A stretch of DNA of 64,000 nucleotides from Polytrichum commune (lineage: Eukaryota > Streptophyta > Polytrichopsida > Polytrichales > Polytrichaceae), in NCBI GenBank assembly GCA_950295325.1, contig OX485806.1, positions 42,284,001 to 42,348,000 of the forward strand, in the 5' to 3' direction. Position numbers and translations under genes: made by a program. Under the pieces are notes generated by a model, which did no database searches, had not been told where the DNA came from, and saw only the letters and a program-made list of their open reading frames with translations. Positions 21,789 through 33,414 of this stretch are shown here, piece after piece (the first letter of the stretch is position 1; every line of letters starts with the position of its first letter).

Positions 21789-24627
21789 GTGTGGTACTTT
21801 TGGGCCACCCCCTTTCGAGGGAGCCTAAAAGTATCACACAAGCCCTTCGGTGAAGGTGGCCTGCATTTGCAGGCGCCCAAGCCGAACCCGGATGATAGGT
21901 GTATAACGTGAGTAGTTAGATTTTTAAGGGAGATTAAATATGCGTCGTAGTACCTCCGGAGGTTAGGCCTTAGTTTTTTACTAGTGTGGCTTTAAACTCC
22001 ACTAACCAATTTCATATCTAGTTCTAACCTTAACCTACAACCTATTCTACGCGCAGACGCACCAGCCTTGAAACCAAGGCAATCCTAATTTGTGAATTGG
22101 GATGGTTCTGATACACCCAACCGGGTGTGACTCATACCACCCTAACTCAACGAACGGAATAACGACAATTTGATGGACCATTCAATTCTTCCTATTTCTT
22201 TATTTAGTTTTATTTAGTTTTCTAAGCGGGGGAACTTGGCCTAAGTCCCACCCTTCACACAAATTCCTTCTTAATTACTTACTTTTGTTTGCACGTCCTA
22301 ACTTACTACATTAACATATTAGGCATCACCCCTTACCTCGGGTCTCTTGCCAACAAGGGTTTACGATTTATTTTGTATGTTTTGATTGTTAAATGTGTTT
22401 ACACTGGATAGACCACGAAATGCAACTCAATGGGACCAGGGTGACGGGCGACCTGTAGGTTCAACATGTTGCGCAATCTTCATAAATTGGGGCCATTACT
22501 CCCAATCTATGGGGCCAACAACATAATAGTGGATTCGCGGGTCATTAACCCCACCTTTCCACCAACAACATTCAGAGTGGTCGTGTCGGTGATTAATCCG
22601 ACTTACCACACACGAAACTTGCTAATAAATGAAGCTACTACCACAAAACATACCAAGGGCCCCGAAAACAATGGAATTGGGTACTCCCTTGGCGGTCAAG
22701 TGGTCAAGCCACTTGACCTTACGAGATAGGTGAGTGGGTTTAGAGATGCGTACCTTAGCCGTGCTCCCTCCGATCCTAAATGGAAGGCTTAAGGTTAGTT
22801 AATTTACCTCAATTTTCCTCGGTTGATTTGGGCTTGATGTAGGCCGAGCCGCTACCTCCTTCCTTGCTCCACTTTCCGAGCGTCGACCTTGCCTCCTTCT
22901 TTGTAACTAGTTTGGTAGTAAGCGTACCTTAGTTAACAATTAAAATATAAAGTGTTATTCTGCCCTGTAATTTAATCCTAAGCATAATATTTATACTTAG
23001 TGCACCAAATTATCTTTCCAATGATCTAAAAATCACTCTAATCGGATAAGAAATGCAAAAGTTATGAGGGTTGGAAGTGTGAGGTCGATTCAACCGACCC
23101 TTCCAACCCACCTATCTACCTTCTAACTTCAAGAATTCATAGCACATTCCTTACTACTTGGATCTAGGCTTTCCTTATACCATTGGAAAGCTATGAACAA
23201 GCTCTAACTAGAAAAATTATGACATCAGCAGGTTAAGCTAATAGAAATTCAGCGGACTCCTTGTAACACAGCAGTCAATCAAGAAGGCTTAAACTATGTA
23301 TCTCGCCTTCAACAATTCATATCTAATTCAAATCTTAGTCAAATCAAACGTTCTATATGACCCTGGAGAGATATTAAAAATATGTATTTGATAAAAATAT
23401 GTGATTAGAAAGGTAAGCCGAAGTGAACCCAGCAGGTCCTCTGTAATGCAGCAGTCAACCAAAAGTTCTCAAACTATGTGTCCCATCTTGCACAATTCAT
23501 ATCTAATTCAAATCATGCTCAAATCAAATGTTCTAAGCCATTTTGGAAAGCTACACAAAAGTTCTACTTGGGAAAAATATAATTTCTTGGAATTAAAATT
23601 CCTATTGGGCTCGCAGGTCTGATCCAGCAGCCGCTACCCACAAGACCACCCAGTTTTTCTACTCCATCTTTGAAAATCCATAACTAATTGTCATCTCAAC
23701 CAAATCACAAATGGGAAACGGCTATGGATAGCTATATGAAATCTCTCTAAGAGAAAAATGATAAGTATCTTGTTCTAGCTTTTGAACTAAGCCTTCAGGG
23801 CATTGGCAGATGAGGTCTATAATGCCTCTACTCAAAACTCTACCATCCAACCTACCTCTACAAAAGAAGGAATAATTTTGTTGGTGTGTTAATAAACACA
23901 CAACCTAACTAGGAGAGAGAGAGTAGAGGAGGTTCTCAAGCCTTTCTTTTAGACCATTGAGAATACATGCTAAAGGATTTTTTCCTAACTACATTGAAGC
24001 AGGGCTTCGCCCAAAAACTAGAAAAAGAAAGAGAGCTACAAAGTGGAAGGAGGGGTTTTTAAACCCTCTCACAAAAGGGTTGGACCCCTCCTCCACCGGA
24101 TCCATTTTTCAAACCCTTTCCCGAAATTTTGGCTCGGGGGTTTTTCCGGTTGAGGTTGCCACCCTCTCGCCGAGGTGGCTCCGACAAAAAACCTTTAGAA
24201 ATCTTTCTAATTTTTCCGCCATCGAGTTGGCAAGGGGGCAAGTGGGCAAGTATCCCCCTTGCTCTCTTTCTTTTTTGTCTTCAAAATTCTTCACGCCGAT
24301 TTTATCTTCTTACGTAAAACACCTCCAATAGTCTTGTGTGCCTCACACTAACTAATAAACTAACACTTGCTTAGCTAGCATCTACTAACATTTGCTTAAT
24401 AACTAGCATCTACTAATATTTGCTTAGCTAGTTGTTTTTACTAGCTAGCACATTTTTTCTACTTTGCTATCTTCTAGCACTACTTAGTTTCATTTTGACC
24501 TTCCTTCTTCTAGGCTAAATGCTAAATGAACTAATTTTTCCTAAATTCCCTATCAATTCTAACTTTTAATGCTAACATTCTAACTAAAAGTGATCCCGCA
24601 GAGTGGTGGACCACTCAAAGGGTTCAC
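21789..24627 (+). mobile_element. 2839-bp non-coding element X, copy 1
   Basis: This segment is an almost identical inverted copy of 52319-55157; both are exactly 2839 bp by these boundaries, with only scattered single-base differences. It is flanked by GGCTT (21784-21788) and AGCTT (24628-24632), a 5-bp duplication with one change. Ends are GTGTGGTACTTTTGGG and AAGGGTTCAC; because both copies share T before and A after, TGTG/CACA ends with a 3-bp duplication are also possible. Both ends can fold into hairpins. There is no protein-coding frame. Inside are degenerate roughly 200-bp repeats (ATTCATATCTAATTCAAATC at about 23316 and 23497). A very long solo LTR is the most conventional explanation. 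Confidence 0.9.
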
Positions 24628-24863
24628 AGCTTGCTAAAGTGAAGAGAAGGATTATGGCCAAAGATGATGCTCCAATTCCAGACGAAATCAATGATGTTGC
24701 AAATATTTATTTTTATTGAGAGAAAATAAGAAGACAAATAACCTTCTAAGAGAAGCCATAGTTGTGCATAATTTACTAGCAGAATGTTTGTGGCAATATC
24801 AAATATGGTATAAATATAGTATACTGGATACATATAACGATAGTGATATGATAGAGCAGTAAC
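24628..24863 (+). pseudogene. PIF/Harbinger transposase, C-terminal part after the insertion
   Basis: Directly after the duplication the frame reads AKVKRRIMAKDDAPIPDEIN, in the same frame as the transposase before the insertion. A frameshift near 24720 then leads to NNLLREAIVVHNLLAECLWQ and a stop at about 24863. The acidic/basic tail is consistent with the end of a Harbinger transposase, though the tail itself is not a conserved domain. Its position is the main evidence. Confidence 0.6.
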
Positions 24864-25404
24864 TAAAATTTATCTTAGATAGAAGAAAAAATTCTATCTA
24901 TGTTTTTGAAAAATATAATAAATTCTTGGAATGATGCAAGAAAAGCTTTGAAATTGCCGACAACGTGTTCTAGTTTTTTTTTTTTTAGTATTTTTTTTGA
25001 ACCAACTGTTGTTACTAATCCATATTGTTTGACATGATATAAGTGTAGGAGGAATAACATCTTTTACAAATGACTTCATTGCACTTGCTGGAATTTGATT
25101 TTGTACACTTGCCTTATTTCCATGCTATTCGTTTATTTTTTGAAACCATTTACATTTTTGCACTGTATCTTAACCAAAAACTTCATTTGCCTTCTTGTTA
25201 GACCAATATTATTTCAGGATGATTTTTTTTTTTAACGAGACAACCAAGAACGATTAAAACCTTTGATTGTTGGCACCAAACAAATCTGCAATTTAATCCA
25301 ATTGTTTACACCTGCACATGACAACAAAAGACTATAAAAATGCTAATTAAACATAACATATACAAAGTAACCACATAATATTGATTTTATGAAGCATGTT
25401 GAAT
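24864..25404. other. No gene recognised
   Basis: AT-rich sequence, probably the 3' flank of the Harbinger element. No terminal repeat identified. Confidence 0.4.
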
Positions 25405-25610
25405 AAAGTAGATAGTGGTTAACGTGTTGGGCCGGTGGTATTTTAGAACCGGTAGATCGAGGGTTCAAAATCTTACGCGCGTGCGAGCTCGGATAGGGAG
25501 AGATCCAAATCTCGAAGCCACCGTGGTAGCAGCTAATGTTATTTTGGGGGGAGAGGGGCATAAGGGCTATACGGCTAAGGCTAAGGCTTTCTATAACCCA
25601 CATACTTCCT
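25405..25610 (+). mobile_element. tRNA-derived SINE
   Basis: The head resembles a tRNA-Ser/Leu-like gene: AGTGGTTAACGTGTTGG (D-arm and A box) followed about 35 bases later by GAGGGTTCAAAATC (B box, one base from GGTTCRANNCC). A tRNA-unrelated body follows to about 25610. There is no anticodon arm able to make a working tRNA. Target duplications and the tail are unclear. Transcription by RNA polymerase III from the internal boxes is expected for the family. Confidence 0.65.
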
Positions 25611-25984
25611 CATACATCCACATTCAACTTCATTCAACTTGCTTTTTATTAAAATAATTATTTATTTCAAAAAACATTACTGAAACATAATTTATCTTGT
25701 TTGTTTGCAATTTTTGCAAACTTTTCGTCCATTTCGCCTTGAATGGCAATGAGCTGATGCACTTTAAAGTCCCTCCAATTTATTGTCACCGTCTCTTTTC
25801 CTTCCTCTTCTTCAGACGCACCAACTTCAATCATGTCGTTTTTTGTCCTCTTCGTCTTCTTCTTTTGTTACCCTCATTCTCTTCTTTTTTAGAACAAATT
25901 TTGGTGTTGTTGTTGTTGTTGTTGTTACTGTTCTTGTTGTCTCAAATTGCCCATTCATTTGTTGACCTTCTAAAAAATTAAACA

Positions 25985-27640
25985 TTAGTGGTTGTCAAAA
26001 TACATTGGAAAGTATAACTTTAACCATAACTTTAACCCATACACTGGCCCATTCTTGGACACACACATCATTGCCCACTTTGCAGCAGACACCATCATAT
26101 ACAAAGAACCCACAATTCCCCCCAAACTCAATATCACGAGAAAACAATTATCAACACTACGAATATTCTGTATCCACCACCAAAACAATCACATCGGTAC
26201 GTACGAAGAAATGAATCAACTCACCAATATAGCAAATAACCTCCAAATATTACAAATTCACACACAAATTGCACCACCCACCCCCTTAAATACCGCCGTT
26301 AATCCTAGCAAAAAATGGGCTTAATCTAATTATCCAAACACACCCAATAATAATAACATACTTATTCCACAATTCCCTAATTACCAAACCAACTTACCAT
26401 TAAAATTCCATCCACAATTCAACTACTATACAAGGCCTTAACATCTCCAAAAGACTACATGGACTCCAAAACATACTACAAGCAGAAATGATAGCCATAC
26501 ATGAAACACTCTATACAAAGTCAGAGCACACGTCAACATTAACGGCAACAAACAAGCATACAAATTGGCAAAAGAAGGGCTAGAACTAAAGCACAAAATT
26601 GCCATTCACCCATATGAACATGCCCATGCCACCCCATACTACTACCAAAAGGACGTTTGGGCCTCAATGATGGATGTTCCTGATAAAGGCCTTGTTAGAT
26701 TCCTAGAAAAACAAATTATTAAATACGACAGGGAAAACAACTTGGAAAACATGGCCACACAAACCCCCAACACTTACAAATGGACAGGAAATGCAGATAT
26801 AGACAAAGAACTTTCTAATGAATTATGGGAAAACCCGGAAATCACGGATAAACAAAAATCATGCCTCATCAAATTCCAAACATGAACCTATATGGGCAAT
26901 GCTCGAAAACAACTGTTCTTCGGTAGACAATCATATCCCTCTATTACGTGCCCCATTTGCAACTCATACGAACCGGACACGTGGTTACATGTACTACTTA
27001 CGTGTAAACAACAACATATACATTCACTTCACGTCAAAAGACACAACAAAACTGTATGGGAAATTAGGAAATTACTAATCTCATCTGAAAAATCTCGATG
27101 TTATATTCTCATGAACGCTAGCACCTTCAATAATACATCCCAGGAAAACACCGTTCCCAACTAGCTACTCCCTTGCACATGTGGTACACAAAGATGCCAT
27201 TGTAACTCCAGATTTAGACTTGACATCCTTTGTGTTAGAGGATTACCGTACCAAAATGACCCCCCCACAGACATGGACCCCAACCTCACCATACAATTCA
27301 TCGAATTCACATATTGTAATGATAGATTCTCTCCAGAAACACTCGAAGCAAAAATTAACAAATATAAACCATTAATCGATAGTATTGCTGCTAGAGGATG
27401 GAAAGTTGACCCCCTTATTATAATCACCGCAGGCACTAGAGCCACTACACACATTCCTTCAATGAAATCACTCGAAAATAAATTTAAAATGCCTATGCCT
27501 ATCATTAAAAATACTTTTAAAAACATCAATACTATCGCTATTAAATATGCCATGTCTATCCTCCTACACAAAAGAAGAATAGAAAACCACCAACCCCTAC
27601 CCCAAACACTAGACCCCCCATAGACAAAGCCATAAAACTT
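25985..27640 (+). pseudogene. LINE (non-LTR retrotransposon), 5'-truncated, RNase H and C-terminus
   Basis: One frame can be followed from 25992 to 27623 through a few stops and a compensated frameshift. In the shifted frame at about 26440-26515 is an RNase H block, LQNILQAEMIAIHETL, holding the catalytic Glu. In the main frame is the last RNase H motif, VRAHVNINGNKQAYKLAKEG. Next comes a zinc-binding motif CPIC-x9-H-x4-C (about 26960-27010), found near the C-terminus of many LINEs. The end is a conserved-looking tail (RGWKVDPLIIITAGTRATTH and AIKYAMSILLHKRRIENHQP). Reverse transcriptase and endonuclease domains are missing upstream, as expected of 5' truncation during target-primed insertion. 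No poly-A tail or target duplication was found. The LINE clade cannot be assigned. Confidence 0.75.
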
Positions 27641-28164
27641 TGGTAACTAAGCCACTCTACTCCATCCACTAACAAATGCACTAGAGACTTGGCGACCCAA
27701 ACCATACTAACAATCCCCCCTAAAAACTAACCATTTTGGTTCTTGTTACTAGTAACTGGTGACTATAGTGTCTACTCTTGAAAAGGAGGAAGAGATCTTT
27801 ACCTCCATACCTTTGTCCTGTGGGCATCGGATTGGAGGAGGATCGAACAGACACTTCATTCACGTCGGTCTCCTCCGGAGACCGAAGTTTTTCTTCTTCT
27901 TTGGAAAGTGTAAGCAGCAAATTGGGACCATGCAACATTTATGAAATGGACGATTGTTTGCTCTCAAAAAATCAAAGTCTCATATCTTCTATCCATTGCG
28001 AATTCTCTGACCACTCTCTTTGTGACTCTATACGTGATTTTTCATATGCAGTGTATTACTCTATTTTTGCCAAAAAAAAAAGTTGAGATTACTATATAAT
28101 GCCACAACATGTTGAAAAAAAATAAGAGCATGTAGTATACAACAACCTTATATATAGATTTTAG
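27641..28164. other. Open frame of unknown origin in intergenic sequence
   Basis: A plus-strand frame at 27778-28086 (serine-rich, VSSGDRSFSSSLESVSS) has a more protein-like composition than its surroundings, but I recognise no family and see no intron or promoter. It may be a gene fragment. The rest is AT-rich. Confidence 0.25.
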
Positions 28165-28709
28165 TTTAGGGGTCGTTTTACTATTTCATTGTTTATTGTA
28201 CTTTGTTTTTTTATTGTCTTCATGTTATTTTTTTATTTTTTAACGTTTTATTTTTTATTTTTAAAATTACCATTTTAATGTTTTATGTTCCATTTAATAT
28301 TTTAATATTTTTAGTTAACTTAATATTTTCCTATATTTTTGAATTTGGACGTTACATTGGTTTTTTGAATTATAATGTTTTTGTGTAATGAAGGGCAACC
28401 GCCATATCACGCACAACCCCAAGAAATTATTTATTAAAAATTTATTAAAATAACAATTTTTTGCCATGGGCCCTTGCATTTTCCTACCGGACCACCCTCT
28501 TGCCTTTCTCAACGCAAAACCCGTTGGACCATGCTAGTGTATTTATTAGGCTTAAAAAAAAATATTTTGGGGACCTAGACCTTCATGGTCCCTCTACCAT
28601 TTTTTTTTCTAGTGTAAACCGAAGTTGTCCGGGGACGACCTTAGCAGCCAATCAATGCTCTTAGATCGCCATGGGACAACTTCATGGTCCATAGTGTAAA
28701 CTGGCCCTT
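28165..28709. mobile_element. MITE-like repeat
   Basis: Left end TAGGGGTCGTTTTACTAT resembles the inverted right end (TAAGGGCCAGTTTACACTAT), hAT-like imperfect inverted repeats. The right end matches 11976-12005. GTAAACCGAA occurs inside as in that copy. No 8-bp duplication was found, so boundaries are approximate. Confidence 0.45.
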
Positions 28710-29220
28710 AGTGTTTGCAAGTCCAACCGATGGCATGTTGACATCCTCCGGGTTTTTTAAAATTGAATTGGGGTATATTCTATAAATCTCTCTAAAATGA
28801 TCAGTAATTTTTATTTAGTCTTGAATTTCAACCAATTCATATGTAACTAACTGATGGTTCACCCCGATCATTGTATAAGACGGGTATGTAGCCACACTAG
28901 GGGAACTTGCAGCTCCACATGACAACGTGGACGGGTCTTAAATGGTTATTCCTTCTCCAACTAACCCGCGTCTCCTAGGATATGGAACACACAATTAGCA
29001 CGAGATGGTTAGCAAATCTAAATTGAATTTGGAGTTTGTACAAATAGATAAATATTCATGTGACACACTTTTGAAAAAATATAGCATGATTTGACAAAAC
29101 CTTAGAGAGCAATGCATCACCAAAATTTAGTCGACTTCACAAATTTACGCATCACTACAAAATCTATGCATTGATTATGTATATCAAAATGATACTATAC
29201 ATGTCATAAAAGTATATGTA
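28710..29220. other. No gene recognised
   Basis: AT-rich. The block GTGTTTGCAAGTCCAACCG at 28709 recurs as GTGTTTGCAAATCCAACCG near 34828, a shared repeat of unknown type. Confidence 0.4.
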
Positions 29221-29221
29221 A

Positions 29222-29241
29222 GTGTATATATATATATATAA
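29222..29241. repeat. TA microsatellite
   Basis: A run of about eight to nine TA dinucleotides. Confidence 0.9.
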
Positions 29242-29249
29242 TAATAAAT

Positions 29250-31807
29250 ATATACAACATTCAATATTTAATATTCTAGGTACAATGTCCAAAATAAAAC
29301 CTTGATTTTTTTTTCCAAAATGGTGTTGAATGAAATCGGTCACATTGTACACTAGTACCATACATTTTCGTTTGGAAATTGTATTGCCCATATAACCACT
29401 CCATTTTTAAAATCAATCCTATATGATTGATAATGCTCACTTGAAATGATATAATTGAAATCAATTTATTTTCTTGGATATTATTTATCCTCATTTGTGA
29501 AATATATTTCTACTGCATGACCAATGAAAGATCCATTTGTTCCATTTACACATGGAGGTTGAATATTCCTATTCATCTCAAGAATGTTTTTTTGCAAAAT
29601 ACAATTCTCTCTTCTTTAAGCATGACATTGTGAGTGCCACAAGCAGTACAAGTTTGTTTTTTCAATTTTGGTAAGCAAGAGAAACTACGTCTTTTTGCCA
29701 CATATTAACTTCGATGACTTTCAAAAGTTGGCATTTGGTTGAAAAATTTGAAGTTTTAAAAGTACCGTCGTGGCAGTAGACGACTCACCAATATCATGAA
29801 TATGTTTTGTTTTTGACACATTAAATCCAAGTCTTGTCCATGTCACATTCTTTTGTTGAGTCTTTTTGTTACTTCAGGCATGCGACATAAAGTTTCTAAG
29901 TGACTGAGCTATCATTTTTTCCACTACAACCATCAATTTTTTCAATTTTAAACTTAGCTCACAAAATGTTTTTTGATCAATAGATTATGTTCCAATATTA
30001 AAAAAATTCAATGATTTTTGAACATCTTCAACCTCCTTATAGAATTCAACATCATCATTGACCGTCCTGAAGGTTCTCGCATTTTATTTTTGTTAAAAGA
30101 TAGATCCTCATATATTGCATTGTCTATGCAAAAGGTATCCTCTTTAATAAAACCTTGTACATTGTAGTATTTTTTGTCAACAATTTTTCTTAAAGCCAAA
30201 ATGTGTTTGCACTTTGATTGAGTTTTGACAAAACCACATTGTTTGGATCACATTGATATTGTGTACCATAAATACTCTTTAATTATAGACCAATTTCAAA
30301 TATTAAACAAAATATGTCCACTTCACAAAGAAGTTGCTAAGAATCGTCCAAATATTTTTCAAAAATCTTTAAAGTTTTTTGTAATTTATTGGTGACAAAT
30401 TTGGTAGATCAATGAAGAGAATTTTTCCTAATTCATTTATCTTTTGTCAGTCCTTATAATGTTCAATCTAAATCATACCCCCCAATTCATTGTCCATTCA
30501 AACTTGGGTCACTTGTAATAATTATAAATAATTCATTCAACCTACGATTGATTATTCTTTGCAATAATGTGTATTTGATAAAATGCCACATTCAATCTAC
30601 AAAGTTAATGGTATCAACAAACTCATGGGAAATCAACCTTCCAAATACAGTGCACATTGTTCTACAATAATAATTTTGGCATGTCTGACCTACATCATCC
30701 ACATATATCATAACAACTGCAATATGCCCATAATCTTCTTTGAATGTATTGTACTTCTTTACAAATTCTATTTCAAACTCCGCATCCATTAACGTACACA
30801 TTGTTTTATATAATTCATCTCTTTTATTTCACCAACTTTAGGTAGAAGATTTTCCACCCATTTTTTTGTATCAAAATTGCACAACAAAAAATTACATAAA
30901 ATTTTTATTTGTGTCCCTCCCACAACACCATACCTCCAAGAATGTGGATCCATTTGAATAATGGCTCTATAAGAATTGTACTCTGTTTTGTTCATTGTCA
31001 ATAACAATCGCATTGGAACGAATGTCTCTCATAACGTCAAATATTTTCTCATTGTTAATTGTAAAACAACTTCGTCATGTCCATTATTTCTATCATTGAA
31101 ACATCACATCAAACATACAGAACATTCCGATGCCTTCCGCGTTAGGACATACAACTTTAAATAGTTGCATGTTATATTGGCCAGTCTTGAAAATTGAATA
31201 AGTTGTCTACGTTGAATTAGGTATAAAAATCTTTGCCAGTTGTAACATCCAATCATCCATCATAATAAGGACAAATGGATGTTTGTAAGGATTCACATTA
31301 CATGATTATGATTATGATTATGATTATTATTATTATTATTATTATCCTTCCAATAAAAATGGTAAGCATATGCATTTGTCCAATCATTTCATGATATCAC
31401 ATTATGCACTTGGGGATTCTATGCAATATTTTCAACATCATTTGAGGTAAGTCAAAACATAAATTAAACTTGCTCATAAGGAGGTGCAACTTCATTTAAA
31501 AACCTTGCTCTTTGTTTCAATGCCAAAAGAGCATGTTGTACACATTTAAAGACTGTCAAACTTTCTTTGCAATAATAAATGGCCCGAGGATGTATTGGAA
31601 GGAAGAAATAATCAACATCAAATCATGGTTCATGTCCAATATGGTTTCTTAAGTATAATTTAGCTTGAGGACCTTTGATTTCCTCCACATCCAAGGACAA
31701 GCTTGCATCCTTCTCTTCTACATATGGTTTTACTACCTTCAAAATAAACTCACACCCGCAATGCTTTGAAACAAATTCCTCACGTGTGATTACGTTTTGT
31801 AAATTGG
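29250..31807 (-). pseudogene. Decayed coding sequence, family not recognised
   Basis: The minus strand keeps protein-like stretches that jump between frames: SLDVEEIKGPQAKLYLRNHI (about 31690), then in the same frame TLRETFVPMRLLLTMNKTEY and IIQMDPHSWRYGVVGGTQIK (30789-31050). Later, in another frame, come EFEIEFVKKYNTFKEDYGHI and VVMIYVDDVGQTCQN (30592-30790), and further pieces to about 29250. Many stops and several frameshifts mean it is long dead. The size, over 2.5 kb, suggests a large transposon-encoded protein, but no catalytic motif is certain. Its upstream end is cut at about 31808 by a family C LTR fragment. Confidence 0.4.
31306..31345. repeat. GATTAT/ATT microsatellite
   Basis: Four ATGATT units followed by about seven ATT units. 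Confidence 0.9.
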
Positions 31808-32449
31808 GCAACCGGGATTTGTGGCGCCATTGGTGAGAAGGCGCAAGTGACATAATGTGGGTGATGGTCCCGAGCATTGAAAACGCCTCCCACACTCAAA
31901 GACTAAGAGTCATGAGGGTAAGGCCATGAGCTATGAGTAGTTTATGGCATCCAAATTCTAGAACGGTTAAGAACTACCTAATTGGAGGTGTAAGCTAGGA
32001 GATATGGCAATTTAAATGAGGCGTTGTCTAGGGACAATAGTGATTTGGGAGTGGCTCCTGAGACTACCTAGGTTTGAACAGCCATAACTTCTTTAATACT
32101 TGTTTGAATGGGGCAAGTAAGGATTTCATCAAACTTTACGCAAAGAGTAAATATTGATAGAGTGGTCGCTTGATAGCATTAGAGATCATAGGAAAAAGTT
32201 ATGATGGTTTGAAGCTGTCGGGGGCTTCTAGCCCTTGCGGCTTAGGGAAAATTTCTATTTGGCCCCAACCCTTAGGAGAGAGACAAAAGATTTATTGACG
32301 GTGGGATAGCGGCCTTGTTTAAAGTCCTAAATGGTTTTATGAGTAAGCCAGTATGGCTGACCGAACACTCCCGAGGCTGAACGACACGGCCTCCATGGGC
32401 TTTGGCCCAACATGGGGGCATAGTTGTCTAGTATGATTCGGGTTGTTGT
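31808..32449 (-). mobile_element. Family C LTR fragment, minus orientation
   Basis: Reading the minus strand, it matches the family C LTR at 14163-15103 from an internal point (ACAACCCGA..., about 270 bp into the LTR) to near its end (GGCGCCACAAATCCCGG). Both LTR ends are missing. It lies directly head-to-head with the plus copy at 32450. Confidence 0.75.
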
Positions 32450-33414
32450 TGTCGCAACCCTTGCTAGCCCCCCTTGACAATCTTGCCAATTTTCAATTCT
32501 AGCAAAGGTTACGAGCGCTAACCATTCGCATTCCGCCATGCTAATGGTTAGCTCCTCCTACCCCGGACCTTATAGTTCATAGGAGGGAACCAACCCTCCT
32601 ACTTTGCTTTCGGGACTCACCCCTTAATCGGTAACCCATTCCTAGATGTGGACTTCCGTCCTTGGAAGTCCAATCCCATGTTGATCATCGCGTTGCCGGA
32701 GCAACACTACAACAACCCGAACCATACTAGGCAACTATGGCCTCACAATGGGCCAAAGCCCATCGAGGCTGAGCCGTTCGACCTCGGGTGGGTGAGGCCA
32801 CACCACCTCACCCATATAAGCCTCTAGGACTTCACGCGGGGCCCCTACCCCTCCGTCAACCAACCTCTTGTCTCTCTACCAAGAGTTGGGGCCAAGTGGA
32901 CATTTTCCTTTAGCTGCTGGGCCTAGAACCCCCCAGCAGCTTCAGACCATCATAACTTCCTTGTATGATGTCTGATCATAACAACCAACCACTCCATCTT
33001 CATCTATGCTTCACGTAGATGCCGATGGGCTCCTCACTTGCCCCATTCGGGCAAGTATTGAGGAAGTTATGCCTGTTTGAACCTTGGCAGTCCCGGGAAT
33101 CACTCCCAGGCACTGCTGTACCAGGGCGCTGTCCCGGGACAGCGCCCCACTCAAATGGCCATAACTCCTAGATCACACCTCCGATTGAGGTGTTTTTGAG
33201 CTTTCTAGAATCACCATGCCATGAGCTACGCATAACTCATGGCCTTACCCTTGTGCCTCCTAGTCTTCGTGGGTGGGAGGCGTTCCCAACGCCCGGGGCC
33301 CTCACCCACACTAGGATCACTTGGGCCCTCTCACCAACGGCGCCACAAGTCCCGGGTGTCACTCCGGGGTCCCCCTTGTGCCCATGGTGTTTCGGGCACT
33401 CCTCATGGAGAGGT
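32450..33414 (+). mobile_element. Family C LTR, nearly complete
   Basis: Starts TGTCGCAACCCTTGCTAG and ends at GGAGAGGTG, lacking only the last few bases (CGCGACA) of the LTR. At that point it is fused to a methyltransferase fragment, with GTG shared at the joint. A full LTR of this family is about 941 bp (14163-15103). Confidence 0.82.

Noticed and set aside
24059..24331. Overlapping frames on both strands in the last part of element X (also 52615-52887)
   Set aside because: Short, overlapping on opposite strands, low complexity (SGGGGVQPF), no domain; conserved only because the two copies are recent duplicates.
25783..25965. GTT-repeat frame coding for a valine run
   Set aside because: A simple TTG/GTT repeat (about 25902-25925) in AT-rich sequence; no gene.
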